From: an uncultured Clostridia bacterium
GTDB taxonomy: Bacteria > Bacillota > Clostridia > Lachnospirales > Lachnospiraceae
Assembly (NCBI GenBank): GCA_946614685.1
Contig: CAMOHF010000106.1
Span: forward strand, 1 to 5,341
Reading direction: 5' to 3'
DNA length: 5,341 nt
This document shows, one piece after another, positions 1-5,341 of this stretch; within the stretch, counting starts at the first letter, position 1, and every line of letters begins with the position of its first letter. The notes beneath the pieces were generated by a model. The model searched no databases, was not told the origin of the DNA, and was given only the letters and a program-made list of their open reading frames with translations. The translations under genes and the position numbers were made by a program.

Positions 1-47
1 CACGGTTCATACCCGTGGTGTCGGGAGTTCAAATCTCCCTCCCGCTA
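1..47 (+). tRNA. Elongator tRNA-Met (anticodon CAT), 5' part outside the window
   Basis: Only the 3' portion is present. The anticodon stem is CACGG (1-5) paired with CCGTG (13-17), and the 7-base loop TTCATAC (6-12) gives anticodon CAT. A 5-base variable loop (18-22) follows, then a perfect T-arm GGGAG/CTCCC (23-27, 35-39) around TTCAAAT, the acceptor strand TCCCGCT (40-46) and discriminator A (47). The anticodon arm and the ending CCGCTA resemble Bacillus elongator tRNA-Met as I recall it. The GGG/CCC anticodon-stem signature of the initiator tRNA is absent. tRNA-Ile2 (lysidine-modified CAT) is the main alternative. CCA is not encoded: base 48 is C and then a run of six T (49-54) begins, which may help end the transcript. 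Confidence 0.93.
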
Positions 48-99
48 CTTTTTTATGCACGGAAATCGTGAACACCAAACAATTGGATCAACAGCTACT

Positions 100-131
100 A
101 AAAATGGACGGTTCGTTTGAACCGTCCATTT
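100..131 (-). terminator. Rho-independent terminator of the TPM-like gene
   Basis: A perfect 13-bp inverted repeat (102-114 and 119-131) encloses a 4-base loop. Read on the minus strand, the stem starts three bases after the stop codon of the 135-1247 gene, and its 3' arm runs into five T (opposite A100-A104). On the plus strand the stem is followed by a poor T tract (TTTGCTTTACTGG), so it suits the minus-strand gene best, though it may also block read-through from the tRNA side. Confidence 0.9.
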
Positions 132-134
132 GCT

Positions 135-1247
135 TTACTGGTTTTGATTTTGTTGTCCGGGAGGTGTAGTATTTGCATTCTGTGCCATCTGCTCCTGGTA
201 CTTTTTCTGAAGATCTTCCATCTGCACATCTCCGAATGACTGGAGAGGAGTGGAGAGAATCTTCTCTAAATCTTCCTGCTCTTTGTTCTTTTGCGCAACG
301 CGCGCCTTCCACCACTTGAAGAGGATTATGATCACAAGGATGACACCGGCAACGATGATGATCGCAATGGTCGCTACCTTGGAAATACTCTTGGCCATGA
401 TGCTTCCGGCAGCATCCGCAAGTCCGCCGCCGATGATATCACCGAGATCACCGCTGTCCCAGCGTCTGTTGATGCTGTTTTTGATCTGCTGGATGGCCTG
501 TGCGTCGATCACATCGCCGATGTTTAGGCCGCCCACCATGTAGTAGTCTTCGATGTCTCCGATAAAGACGATCAGGAGGTTGCCCTCGATGATCTTGCCG
601 GAGCGATTCTTGAAGAGTTCCTCATACTTTGCATCGATGAAATTATTGATGTTACCGGCTTCGTTACCGCCCGGAACGGAATCAACAACGTAGAGGAAGG
701 GGAAGACGCCGGTCAGGTTGTAGAATTTCTTCATGCCGGAGATCAGTTCGTCTTCATTGGAAGCGTCAATCCACTTCTCTGAGCCGGTGGAGTCGTCGAT
801 GTAATAGCCGCGGTCAGTGCATACCTCGCCGGTGTACTTGAGCTTGTCGAGCTTCATGTCCTTGGAACTCTTGGCTGTTCCGTCTTTGACATTGGAGATG
901 CCGCCCATGATTATAAGGATGAGGAAGAGTACAATGATGAATCCGAATACGGAAGAACATCCGCCGCCGCTTCCTCTGTAGTACTGCCTGGGGGCTCTGG
1001 GGCCGTAACCGGAACGTCCGTAATAGTAGTGGTTGCTGTACCCGCTATGGTAAGGCCTGTGGTAACTGCTGCCGCGGGAGTGGCTGCTATAACTTCTGTG
1101 ACTGCTTGAGCTTAAACTTCTGTGACTGCCGGAACTGCTTGAGGATCTGCCGCTTCCGGAAAAGGAGCGTGAAGATCTTCCGCTGCTTCCCATGCTCCTT
1201 CCGCCGCCTCCGCCGCTTCTGCTTCCGCCGCTCATTGAACGTGCCAT
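135..1247 (-). CDS. TPM-domain-like membrane protein with Arg/Ser/Gly-rich N-terminus
   Basis: A 370-residue protein of unknown role. Residues 1-98 are low complexity: Ser, Gly, Arg, His and Tyr, with no Lys, Asp or Glu. A membrane segment lies at about 99-116 (FGFIIVLFLILIIMGG). A globular region at about 135-288 carries FLYVVDS (184-190), LLIVFIGD (224-231) and YYMVGG (235-240), a pattern resembling the TPM fold (YgcG, plant TLP18.3). A second membrane segment is at about 291-313, followed by a basic, helical tail and a Gln/Asn-rich end. Positive charges flank both segments, which predicts cytoplasmic termini and an outside TPM domain. The frame stays open upstream to an ATG at 1295, but the start at 1247 is chosen because AGGAGGA (1260-1254) sits six bases before it. 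TPM domains have been linked to phosphatase activity or complex assembly, but no bacterial role can be assigned here. It is a single gene with its own promoter and terminator. Confidence 0.8.
   Translation of the reverse strand: MARSMSGGSRSGGGGGRSMGSSGRSSRSFSGSGRSSSSSGSHRSLSSSSHRSYSSHSRGSSYHRPYHSGYSNHYYYGRSGYGPRAPRQYYRGSGGGCSSVFGFIIVLFLILIIMGGISNVKDGTAKSSKDMKLDKLKYTGEVCTDRGYYIDDSTGSEKWIDASNEDELISGMKKFYNLTGVFPFLYVVDSVPGGNEAGNINNFIDAKYEELFKNRSGKIIEGNLLIVFIGDIEDYYMVGGLNIGDVIDAQAIQQIKNSINRRWDSGDLGDIIGGGLADAAGSIMAKSISKVATIAIIIVAGVILVIIILFKWWKARVAQKNKEQEDLEKILSTPLQSFGDVQMEDLQKKYQEQMAQNANTTPPGQQNQNQ
1091..1129 (-). repeat. Short tandem repeat inside the TPM-like gene
   Basis: The 15-base unit AACTTCTGTGACTGC occurs exactly at 1091-1105 and 1115-1129, a period of 24 bases. 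It encodes two copies of an eight-residue unit, SHRSLSSS and SHRSYSSH (about residues 41-56). Repeats like this are a common origin of length variation in Ser-rich linkers. Confidence 0.7.
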
Positions 1248-1276
1248 AAGATATCCTCCTCGAGAAAGATGAATGT

Positions 1277-1290
1277 TTTTCATATGAAAA
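1277..1290. promoter_or_regulatory. Perfect 14-bp palindrome, possible operator
   Basis: TTTTCATATGAAAA is a perfect palindrome. It begins about 10 bases downstream of the predicted minus-strand -10 box (1305-1300), so it would fall within the first bases of the transcript of the TPM-like gene, upstream of its ribosome binding site. That position suits a repressor site. The region is AT-rich, so chance is possible, and no regulator is encoded nearby. Confidence 0.4.
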
Positions 1291-1299
1291 TACAAAGAA

Positions 1300-1328
1300 A
1301 ATATACCATCTTTTCGAATTTAAGTAAA
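1300..1328 (-). promoter_or_regulatory. Predicted sigma-A promoter of the TPM-like gene
   Basis: Read on the minus strand, the -35 box is TTTACT (1328-1323, four of six matches to TTGACA) and the -10 box is TATATT (1305-1300, five of six matches to TATAAT), with a 17-base spacer. Transcription would start near 1293, giving a leader of about 46 bases before the ATG at 1247. Confidence 0.55.
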
Positions 1329-1330
1329 CA

Positions 1331-1359
1331 AGTATTTGCATCACGCCCCATTATATGAT
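1331..1359 (+). promoter_or_regulatory. Possible promoter of the ispF operon (weak)
   Basis: The best -10 candidate is TATGAT (1354-1359), about 40 bases before the ispF start. No good -35 box sits 16-18 bases upstream. TTGCAT (1336-1341) is only 12 bases away, though it would be 17 bases from a poorer -10, TAGATT (1359-1364). A promoter is expected here because the upstream gene diverges and no plus-strand gene precedes ispF for about 1.3 kb, but the exact boxes are uncertain. Confidence 0.35.
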
Positions 1360-1400
1360 AGATTATGTAGGGACATTTTGAGGGTACATCGGAGGAACGC

Positions 1401-1958
1401 ATGAGAATCGGTATGGGATATGATGTTCATAGACTTGTGGAAGATCGCCCGCTCATCTTGGGTGGAGTGAATGTTCCGTTTGAGAAGGGACTGCTCGGAC
1501 ACTCCGATGCAGACGTTCTTACACATGCCGTGATGGATGCGCTTCTCGGTGCGGCAGCGCTCGGTGATATCGGAAAGCATTTTCCGGATACCGATCCCGC
1601 CTACAAGGGTGCGGACAGCATGAAGCTATTATCCGAGGTCGGAAAACTGATCGACGGAGCGAACATGCTGATTTCGAATATCGACGCCACCGTGATGTGC
1701 GAACGCCCGAAACTTCGTCCTTATATCGATGCCATGCGCGAGAACATCGCGAAGTGTCTCGGCATAGACATCTCACAGGTTTCCGTGAAAGCGACGACAG
1801 AGGAAGGACTCGGCTTTACCGGAGACGGAAGCGGGATCAAGGCGGAGGCGATTTGCCTGCTTGAGACCGTGAACAATTTTGATTACAGAGAGAGTTTTGA
1901 CGTGACGGAAGACCGCCCGCCATCCTGCGCAGGATGCAGCGGCTGTCCGAGAGCGTAA
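1401..1958 (+). CDS. ispF: 2-C-methyl-D-erythritol 2,4-cyclodiphosphate synthase with Cys-rich C-terminal extension
   Basis: The enzyme converts CDP-methylerythritol 2-phosphate to the cyclic 2,4-diphosphate with release of CMP, in the cytosolic MEP (non-mevalonate) isoprenoid pathway. It is normally a homotrimer with an active-site metal. The family signature is clear: [10 protein letters not shown] with metal ligands D8 and H10, [19 protein letters not shown] (21-39), H42 as third ligand, [21 protein letters not shown] (46-66), and the CDP-binding segment [17 protein letters not shown] (130-146). The ATG at 1401 follows GGAGG (1391-1395) at five bases, and the protein begins at the family's usual first residue. 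The protein has 185 residues; typical IspF has about 157-160. The extra 25-30 residues end in CAGCSGCP (C176, C179, C182), downstream of the normal fold. It is the first gene of a five-gene same-strand block. No ispD or other MEP gene is visible beside it. Confidence 0.97.
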   Translation: MRIGMGYDVHRLVEDRPLILGGVNVPFEKGLLGHSDADVLTHAVMDALLGAAALGDIGKHFPDTDPAYKGADSMKLLSEVGKLIDGANMLISNIDATVMCERPKLRPYIDAMRENIAKCLGIDISQVSVKATTEEGLGFTGDGSGIKAEAICLLETVNNFDYRESFDVTEDRPPSCAGCSGCPRA

Positions 1959-1973
1959 AACGCACCAAAGAGG

Positions 1974-1980
1974 AAAGGAG
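1974..1980 (+). promoter_or_regulatory. Ribosome binding site that selects a TTG start
   Basis: AAAGGAG lies five bases before TTG (1986-1988) but 17 bases before the first in-frame ATG (1998-2000). The spacing favours TTG as the true start of the acetyltransferase gene, adding four residues (MSDS) to the ATG form. Confidence 0.7.
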
Positions 1981-1985
1981 TTTCT

Positions 1986-3005
1986 TTGAGCGATAGTATG
2001 AGTGACGGGGACAGTTGCAGTTACAGTTGTTACCGGGGAGATCCGAAGAGTTTTGAAGAACTGCGTGCATTCTGGCAGGACATCTTTCAGGACCCGGAAG
2101 AGTTTGTGGATTTTTACTTTGATAAGGTGCTTGCCGAAAACCGTGTCATCCTTGCAAGGTCCGACGCAGATCAAAGTCTGGTGGGAATGTTGCATTTGCA
2201 CATGTATCCCGTGATGATTGACGGGAAGCGTGCCAAAGGATGCTACATCGTAAAAAGCGGTGTGCTGCCCGAGTATCGGGATCACGGAATCATGCACCGT
2301 ATGCTTGAAGAAGCGACTGATATCGCCCGAAGGGAAGGTTGTGCCATTATCTACGGCGCAACCGATCACGAGGAAGATATGGAGCGACTCGGCTTTTTTA
2401 CGGCCGGGGAGTACGTGGAACTGGATATAGACATTATGATGATCGAGGAAGATAACGGTGTACCCGATGACCTGTCCGGAGAGGAAGGTTACTACACCGT
2501 ACGCTTCAGAGATCTTACCGACGAACAGCTTTCCCGCCTGGCGGAGGAAGCGGACGAAGGACTTGCGAAGAAGTATGCGGCATACGTTTTGCGAAACGGA
2601 GCGTCACTTGCTTCCATGAGGGATGAACATCTCTGTCAAAGCGGTGGCGTGATGGCTGTCTATGAGTCCGGTATGTCGATGGATGAGGCAAAAAGCGAGC
2701 GCCTGGCCGGCATCTTTGCCTACGATATCTATGATGACACCATGTACGTGCATCGTTTCGAAAACTTCGACTATAACGTGAGATATACACTCGACACAGT
2801 GGTCAGATTTGCCGAGGAGGCCGCATGCGGAAGGTGTGTGGTCAGAATGCCTGCCGCAGAGATGTGCGACGATGTCTACAACCTGCTCGGTATCGCGGCA
2901 AGACTGGAAGAAGCGCAGGGTATCGTGGCCAAGTGCCTGACGGACACGGCTTCTGCCGATGAAGAGAAAATCAAGCGTAAATGCTTTTTTGATGAAATTG
3001 TATAG
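1986..3005 (+). CDS. GNAT-family N-acetyltransferase, two-domain
   Basis: A 339-residue acidic, cytosolic protein. The N-terminal half (about 20-152) has a GNAT layout: a helical start (FEELRAFWQDIF), strands around VILARSD and LVGMLHLHMYPV, the acetyl-CoA motif A region IVKSGVLPEYRDHGIMHRML (88-107), and GCAIIYGATDHEEDMERLGF (118-137) ending in the typical 'LGF' turn. The pyrophosphate loop reads R98-D-H-G101-I-M, a small departure from the usual R/QxxGxG/A. The second half (about 168-320, YYTVRFRDLTDEQL to LEEAQGIVAKCL) is not identified; it may be a degenerate second GNAT fold or another accessory domain, as in larger acetyltransferases such as the Eis type. There are ten Cys, including CSYSC at 11-15 and CGRC at 281-284. 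It sits 27 bases after ispF and 18 before nfnA, so it is probably cotranscribed. The acetyl acceptor cannot be told from sequence. Confidence 0.82.
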   Translation: MSDSMSDGDSCSYSCYRGDPKSFEELRAFWQDIFQDPEEFVDFYFDKVLAENRVILARSDADQSLVGMLHLHMYPVMIDGKRAKGCYIVKSGVLPEYRDHGIMHRMLEEATDIARREGCAIIYGATDHEEDMERLGFFTAGEYVELDIDIMMIEEDNGVPDDLSGEEGYYTVRFRDLTDEQLSRLAEEADEGLAKKYAAYVLRNGASLASMRDEHLCQSGGVMAVYESGMSMDEAKSERLAGIFAYDIYDDTMYVHRFENFDYNVRYTLDTVVRFAEEAACGRCVVRMPAAEMCDDVYNLLGIAARLEEAQGIVAKCLTDTASADEEKIKRKCFFDEIV

Positions 3006-3023
3006 ATAGAGAGGAAAGATACT

Positions 3024-3848
3024 ATGTACAAGATTTTAAAGAAGGAAGTCTTAAATTCCGCGGTGATCCTGATGGAGGTGGAGGCGCCTTACGTGGCGTT
3101 TCGTTGCGAGCCGGGACAGTTCATTATCGCCAGGATCGGTGATGAGGGAGAGCGTATCCCACTTACGATCGCGGATTTCGATCGGGAGAAGAACACCATC
3201 ACCATCGTGTTCCAGGCACTCGGATATTCAACCAAGGAGATGGCGAAGTTAGAGGTCGGCGATTCCTTCCTCGATTTTGTGGGACCGCTCGGTTCTCCGG
3301 CTCCGTTTAAGAAGGAGTGGAAGCGCATCATCGGCGTGGCCGGCGGTGTGGGATCCGCACCGTTGTACTGCCAGCTGAAGGCACTTGCCGAAAGCGGCGT
3401 ATCCTGCGATGTCATCATCGGCGGACGTTCCGCAGAGTTTGTGATCTTAGCAGATCTGTTTGCAAAGTTCTGCGATCATGTGTATATCATGACGGACGAC
3501 GGAACCTTGGGCGACAAGGGCGTTGTAACCAAGAAACTTGAGGAGCTGATCCAGGCGGGAGAGAAGTACGATCACGTGATCACCATCGGACCGCTTATCA
3601 TGATGAAGTTCGTGGTTCAGATGACGAAGCAGTACGACATCCCGACATCCGTATCTTTGAATCCCATCATGATCGATGGTACGGGTATGTGCGGCGGCTG
3701 CCGCGTCACCGTGGGCGGCGAGACCAAATTTGCCTGCGTGGACGGACCGGACTTCGACGGATTTGCAGTGGATTTCGACGAGTGTATGAAGCGTCAGAGT
3801 TTCTTCAAAGAAGAAGAGCACGAGTGTAACCTTCGGATGGCGCAGTAA
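3024..3848 (+). CDS. nfnA: NADH-dependent ferredoxin:NADP+ oxidoreductase, FAD/[2Fe-2S] subunit (NfnA-like)
   Basis: A 274-residue member of the ferredoxin-NADP reductase / dihydroorotate dehydrogenase electron-transfer subunit family. It has an N-terminal FAD-binding barrel (about 1-95) with PGQFIIARI (30-38) and RIPLTIAD (44-51). An NAD-binding domain follows, with GVAGGVGSAPLY (104-115) and IGGRSAEF (132-139). The C-terminal cluster motif is DGTGMCGGCRV (218-228) plus FACVDGPDF (236-244). C223, C226 and C238 are likely [2Fe-2S] ligands, with D218 as the probable fourth, as reported for Nfn-type small subunits. With NfnB it catalyses reversible bifurcation: NADH plus reduced ferredoxin drive reduction of NADP+. 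Older names are sulfide dehydrogenase subunit (SudB) and glutamate-synthase-associated FNR. The ATG at 3024 follows AGGAAAG (3012-3018). It lies 17 bases before nfnB, the usual order for the pair, which supports the assignment over PyrK, since no pyrD is adjacent. Confidence 0.9.
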   Translation: MYKILKKEVLNSAVILMEVEAPYVAFRCEPGQFIIARIGDEGERIPLTIADFDREKNTITIVFQALGYSTKEMAKLEVGDSFLDFVGPLGSPAPFKKEWKRIIGVAGGVGSAPLYCQLKALAESGVSCDVIIGGRSAEFVILADLFAKFCDHVYIMTDDGTLGDKGVVTKKLEELIQAGEKYDHVITIGPLIMMKFVVQMTKQYDIPTSVSLNPIMIDGTGMCGGCRVTVGGETKFACVDGPDFDGFAVDFDECMKRQSFFKEEEHECNLRMAQ

Positions 3849-3865
3849 TAAAGGAGAGTATCGAT

Positions 3866-5254
3866 ATGCCGAATATGAGTATGACCAAGGTTCCTATGCG
3901 TGAGCAGGAGCCGAATGTTCGAAATAAAAACTTTGAGGAAGTAGCACTTGGCTACACCGAGGATATGGCAGTGGAAGAGGCTTCAAGGTGCCTCAACTGC
4001 AAGCACAAGCCCTGTATGGACGGATGTCCGGTCAATGTGCCTATTCCCGGATTCATCGAGGCTGTTTGTGCACGCGATTTTGACAAGGCTTACGAGATCA
4101 TCACAAGCGAGAATGCACTTCCCGCGATCTGCGGCCGTGTATGTCCCCAGGAGAATCAGTGCGAAGGTAAATGTGTCCGCGGCATCAAGGGTGAGCCTGT
4201 GTCCATCGGACGTCTCGAGCGTTTTGTGGCTGATTACCACATGGCCAAGGGAGATACTTCCGTACCCGAGATCACGAAGAACGGCCACAAGGTTGCTGTT
4301 GTAGGATCCGGCCCCTCCGGTATCACCTGCGCAGGTGAACTTGCGAAGAAGGGCTATGATGTTACGATCTTCGAGGCACTTCACAAGGCAGGCGGCGTGC
4401 TTTCCTACGGTATCCCCGAGTTCCGTCTCCCGAAGTCCCTCGTTGCCAAGGAACTTGAAAATGTAACCAGACTCGGCGTGGATATTGAGACGAACGTCGT
4501 AGTCGGAAGATCTCTTACGGTGGATGATCTGTTTGAGAGAGGTTATGAGGCCATCTTCCTCGGAACAGGTGCGGGACTTCCCAACTTCCTTCGTATTCCC
4601 GGCGAGAACCTTCTTGGCGTATATTCCGCCAATGAATTCTTAACCCGTGTGAACCTTATGAAGGCATACAAGAAGGGCGAGGCGCCCACACCGATCAAGG
4701 TTGGTAAGAAGGTTGCCGTTGTAGGCGCAGGTAACGTGGCAATGGATGCCGCTCGTACCGCAAAGCGTCTCGGCGCAGAAGAAGTATATATCGTATACAG
4801 AAGAGGCGAGGAGGAGATCCCTGCGAGAGCAGAGGAAGTCCACCACGCAAAAGAAGAGGGAATCTTGTTCTATCTGTTGAACAATCCCATCAAGATCCTC
4901 GGTGACGATAATGGATATGTATCCGGCATGGAGATTGTAAAGCAGGAGCTCGGCGAGCCCGATGCGTCCGGCAGAAGAAGACCTCAGCCCATCGAGGGAT
5001 CCAACTATGTGCTTGACGTGGAGACAGTGGTAATCGCCATCGGCCAGTCACCCAACCCTCTGATCCGCCAGACCACCGAAGGCCTTGAGACTCAGAAGTG
5101 GGGCGGAATCATCGTCAATGAGGAGACCGAGGAAACCACAAGAGAGCATGTTTATGCGGGTGGTGACGCAGTAACGGGGGCAGCGACCGTCATCCTTGCC
5201 ATGGGTGCAGGAAAGAAGGCGGCACGTGCCATTGACGCATCCTTTCAGGAATAA
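3866..5254 (+). CDS. nfnB: NADP(H)-binding FAD/[4Fe-4S] subunit of NfnAB (GltD-like)
   Basis: A 462-residue flavoprotein of the glutamate synthase small-subunit family. The N-terminal ferredoxin-like domain has two Cys groups: C42, C45, C50, C54 and C89, C93, C99, C103 (CGRVCPQENQCEGKC). Together with the conserved GEPVSIGRLERF (109-120), these would hold two [4Fe-4S] clusters. FAD binding is shown by VVGSGPSGITCAGELA (145-160) and by VYAGGDAVTGAATVILAMG (429-447). NADPH binding is shown by VVGAGNVAMDAARTAKRLG (285-303), followed by VYRRGEEEIPAR (310-321), which carries Arg suited to the 2'-phosphate. AAGGAG (3851-3856) lies nine bases before the ATG at 3866. Length is normal for GltD/NfnB. 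No large glutamate synthase subunit is adjacent, and the partner immediately upstream is NfnA-like, so the Nfn role (NADPH supply or disposal against NADH and ferredoxin) fits best. Sulfide dehydrogenase (SudA) is the older alternative name. Confidence 0.92.
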   Translation: MPNMSMTKVPMREQEPNVRNKNFEEVALGYTEDMAVEEASRCLNCKHKPCMDGCPVNVPIPGFIEAVCARDFDKAYEIITSENALPAICGRVCPQENQCEGKCVRGIKGEPVSIGRLERFVADYHMAKGDTSVPEITKNGHKVAVVGSGPSGITCAGELAKKGYDVTIFEALHKAGGVLSYGIPEFRLPKSLVAKELENVTRLGVDIETNVVVGRSLTVDDLFERGYEAIFLGTGAGLPNFLRIPGENLLGVYSANEFLTRVNLMKAYKKGEAPTPIKVGKKVAVVGAGNVAMDAARTAKRLGAEEVYIVYRRGEEEIPARAEEVHHAKEEGILFYLLNNPIKILGDDNGYVSGMEIVKQELGEPDASGRRRPQPIEGSNYVLDVETVVIAIGQSPNPLIRQTTEGLETQKWGGIIVNEETEETTREHVYAGGDAVTGAATVILAMGAGKKAARAIDASFQE

Positions 5255-5268
5255 GGACGGTAGAATTC

Positions 5269-5341
5269 ATGTATGATGATTACGTAGAACAGATCGTGCC
5301 ATCCCGTGCCACGGGAAAGCAGAGACTTCCGCTTGTGGGAG
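5269..5341 (+). CDS. Start of an unidentified protein, cut by the window edge
   Basis: Twenty-four codons are visible: an ATG at 5269 followed by an open frame to the window end, reading MYDDYVEQIVPSRATG and then KQRLPLVG. AGGACGG (5254-5260), which overlaps the last base of the nfnB stop codon, sits eight bases upstream. The 14-base gap and shared strand indicate cotranscription with nfnAB. The visible part is too short to name a family. A short acidic start followed by basic residues just before an apolar stretch would suit a small membrane protein, but this is a guess. Confidence 0.65.
   Translation, partial: MYDDYVEQIVPSRATGKQRLPLVG

Noticed and set aside
58..70. Small hairpin CACG/CGTG just after the tRNA
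   Set aside because: A four-base-pair stem with no T run after it is too weak to call a terminator.
250..543. Plus-strand open frames opposite the TPM-like gene
   Set aside because: They are the complement of the second membrane segment and TPM region. The Met/Ala/Pro-rich translation comes from the reverse reading of Ile/Val/Gly codons.
1248..1295. Sixteen-residue N-terminal extension of the TPM-like protein from the ATG at 1295
   Set aside because: The predicted transcript starts near 1293, and the strong AGGAGGA site serves the ATG at 1247.
1921..1936. Perfect 16-bp palindrome CATCCTGCGCAGGATG near the 3' end of ispF
   Set aside because: It lies within codons for the Cys-rich tail, has no T tract to act as a terminator, and one such palindrome in a window this size is not very unlikely by chance.
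1773..2369. Minus-strand open frame of 198 codons across the ispF/acetyltransferase junction
   Set aside because: It lies opposite two well-supported genes, has no recognisable domain, and shows the His/Arg/Thr-rich composition typical of a reverse-strand shadow.
3447..3821. Minus-strand open frame of 124 codons inside nfnA
   Set aside because: It is fully antisense to a gene with clear FAD, NAD and [2Fe-2S] motifs and has no family features of its own.
3866..5254. Glutamate synthase small subunit (GltD) as the role of the last full gene
   Set aside because: The family is shared, but no large glutamate synthase subunit is adjacent and the immediate upstream partner is NfnA-like.

Overview
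The window looks like a piece of chromosome from a low-to-mid GC Firmicute, most likely a Clostridia member of the Lachnospiraceae type. The signs are strong AGGAGG-type ribosome binding sites, a tRNA-Met whose CCA is not encoded, a TTG start, an NfnAB-type ferredoxin/NADP oxidoreductase pair, and a MEP-pathway isoprenoid gene. No phage, IS element, CRISPR array or other mobile DNA is visible. The family calls come from reading motifs, not from database searches.

Layout. Bases 1-47 are the 3' two thirds of an elongator tRNA-Met on the + strand. A perfect 13-bp stem-loop terminator (100-131) lies between it and a convergent minus-strand gene (135-1247). That gene encodes a two-membrane-segment protein with an Arg/Ser/Gly/Tyr-rich low-complexity N-terminus, a TPM-like extracytoplasmic domain and a helical C-terminal tail. 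An AT-rich divergent intergenic region (1248-1400) holds a good minus-strand promoter, a 14-bp perfect palindrome just inside the predicted transcript, and a weak plus-strand promoter.

Rightward from 1401 runs a tight block of five genes on one strand, probably one operon: ispF (1401-1958), a two-domain GNAT-family acetyltransferase started at TTG (1986-3005), nfnA (3024-3848), nfnB (3866-5254), and the first 24 codons of an unidentified gene cut by the window edge (5269 onward). Gaps are 14-27 bases and each gene has its own ribosome binding site.

How they may work together. NfnA and NfnB form one flavin/iron-sulfur enzyme that couples NADH and reduced ferredoxin to NADPH formation, or the reverse. 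IspF makes the cyclic diphosphate of the MEP pathway, whose neighbouring steps use NADPH (IspC) and low-potential electrons (IspG, IspH). A shared transcript may therefore reflect a redox supply link, but this is inference. Most of the window is ordinary core metabolism. The less ordinary points are the Lys-free, acid-free N-terminal region of the TPM-like protein, the palindrome at its promoter, and a Cys-rich C-terminal extension on IspF. I see no clear evidence of a new multi-gene system.
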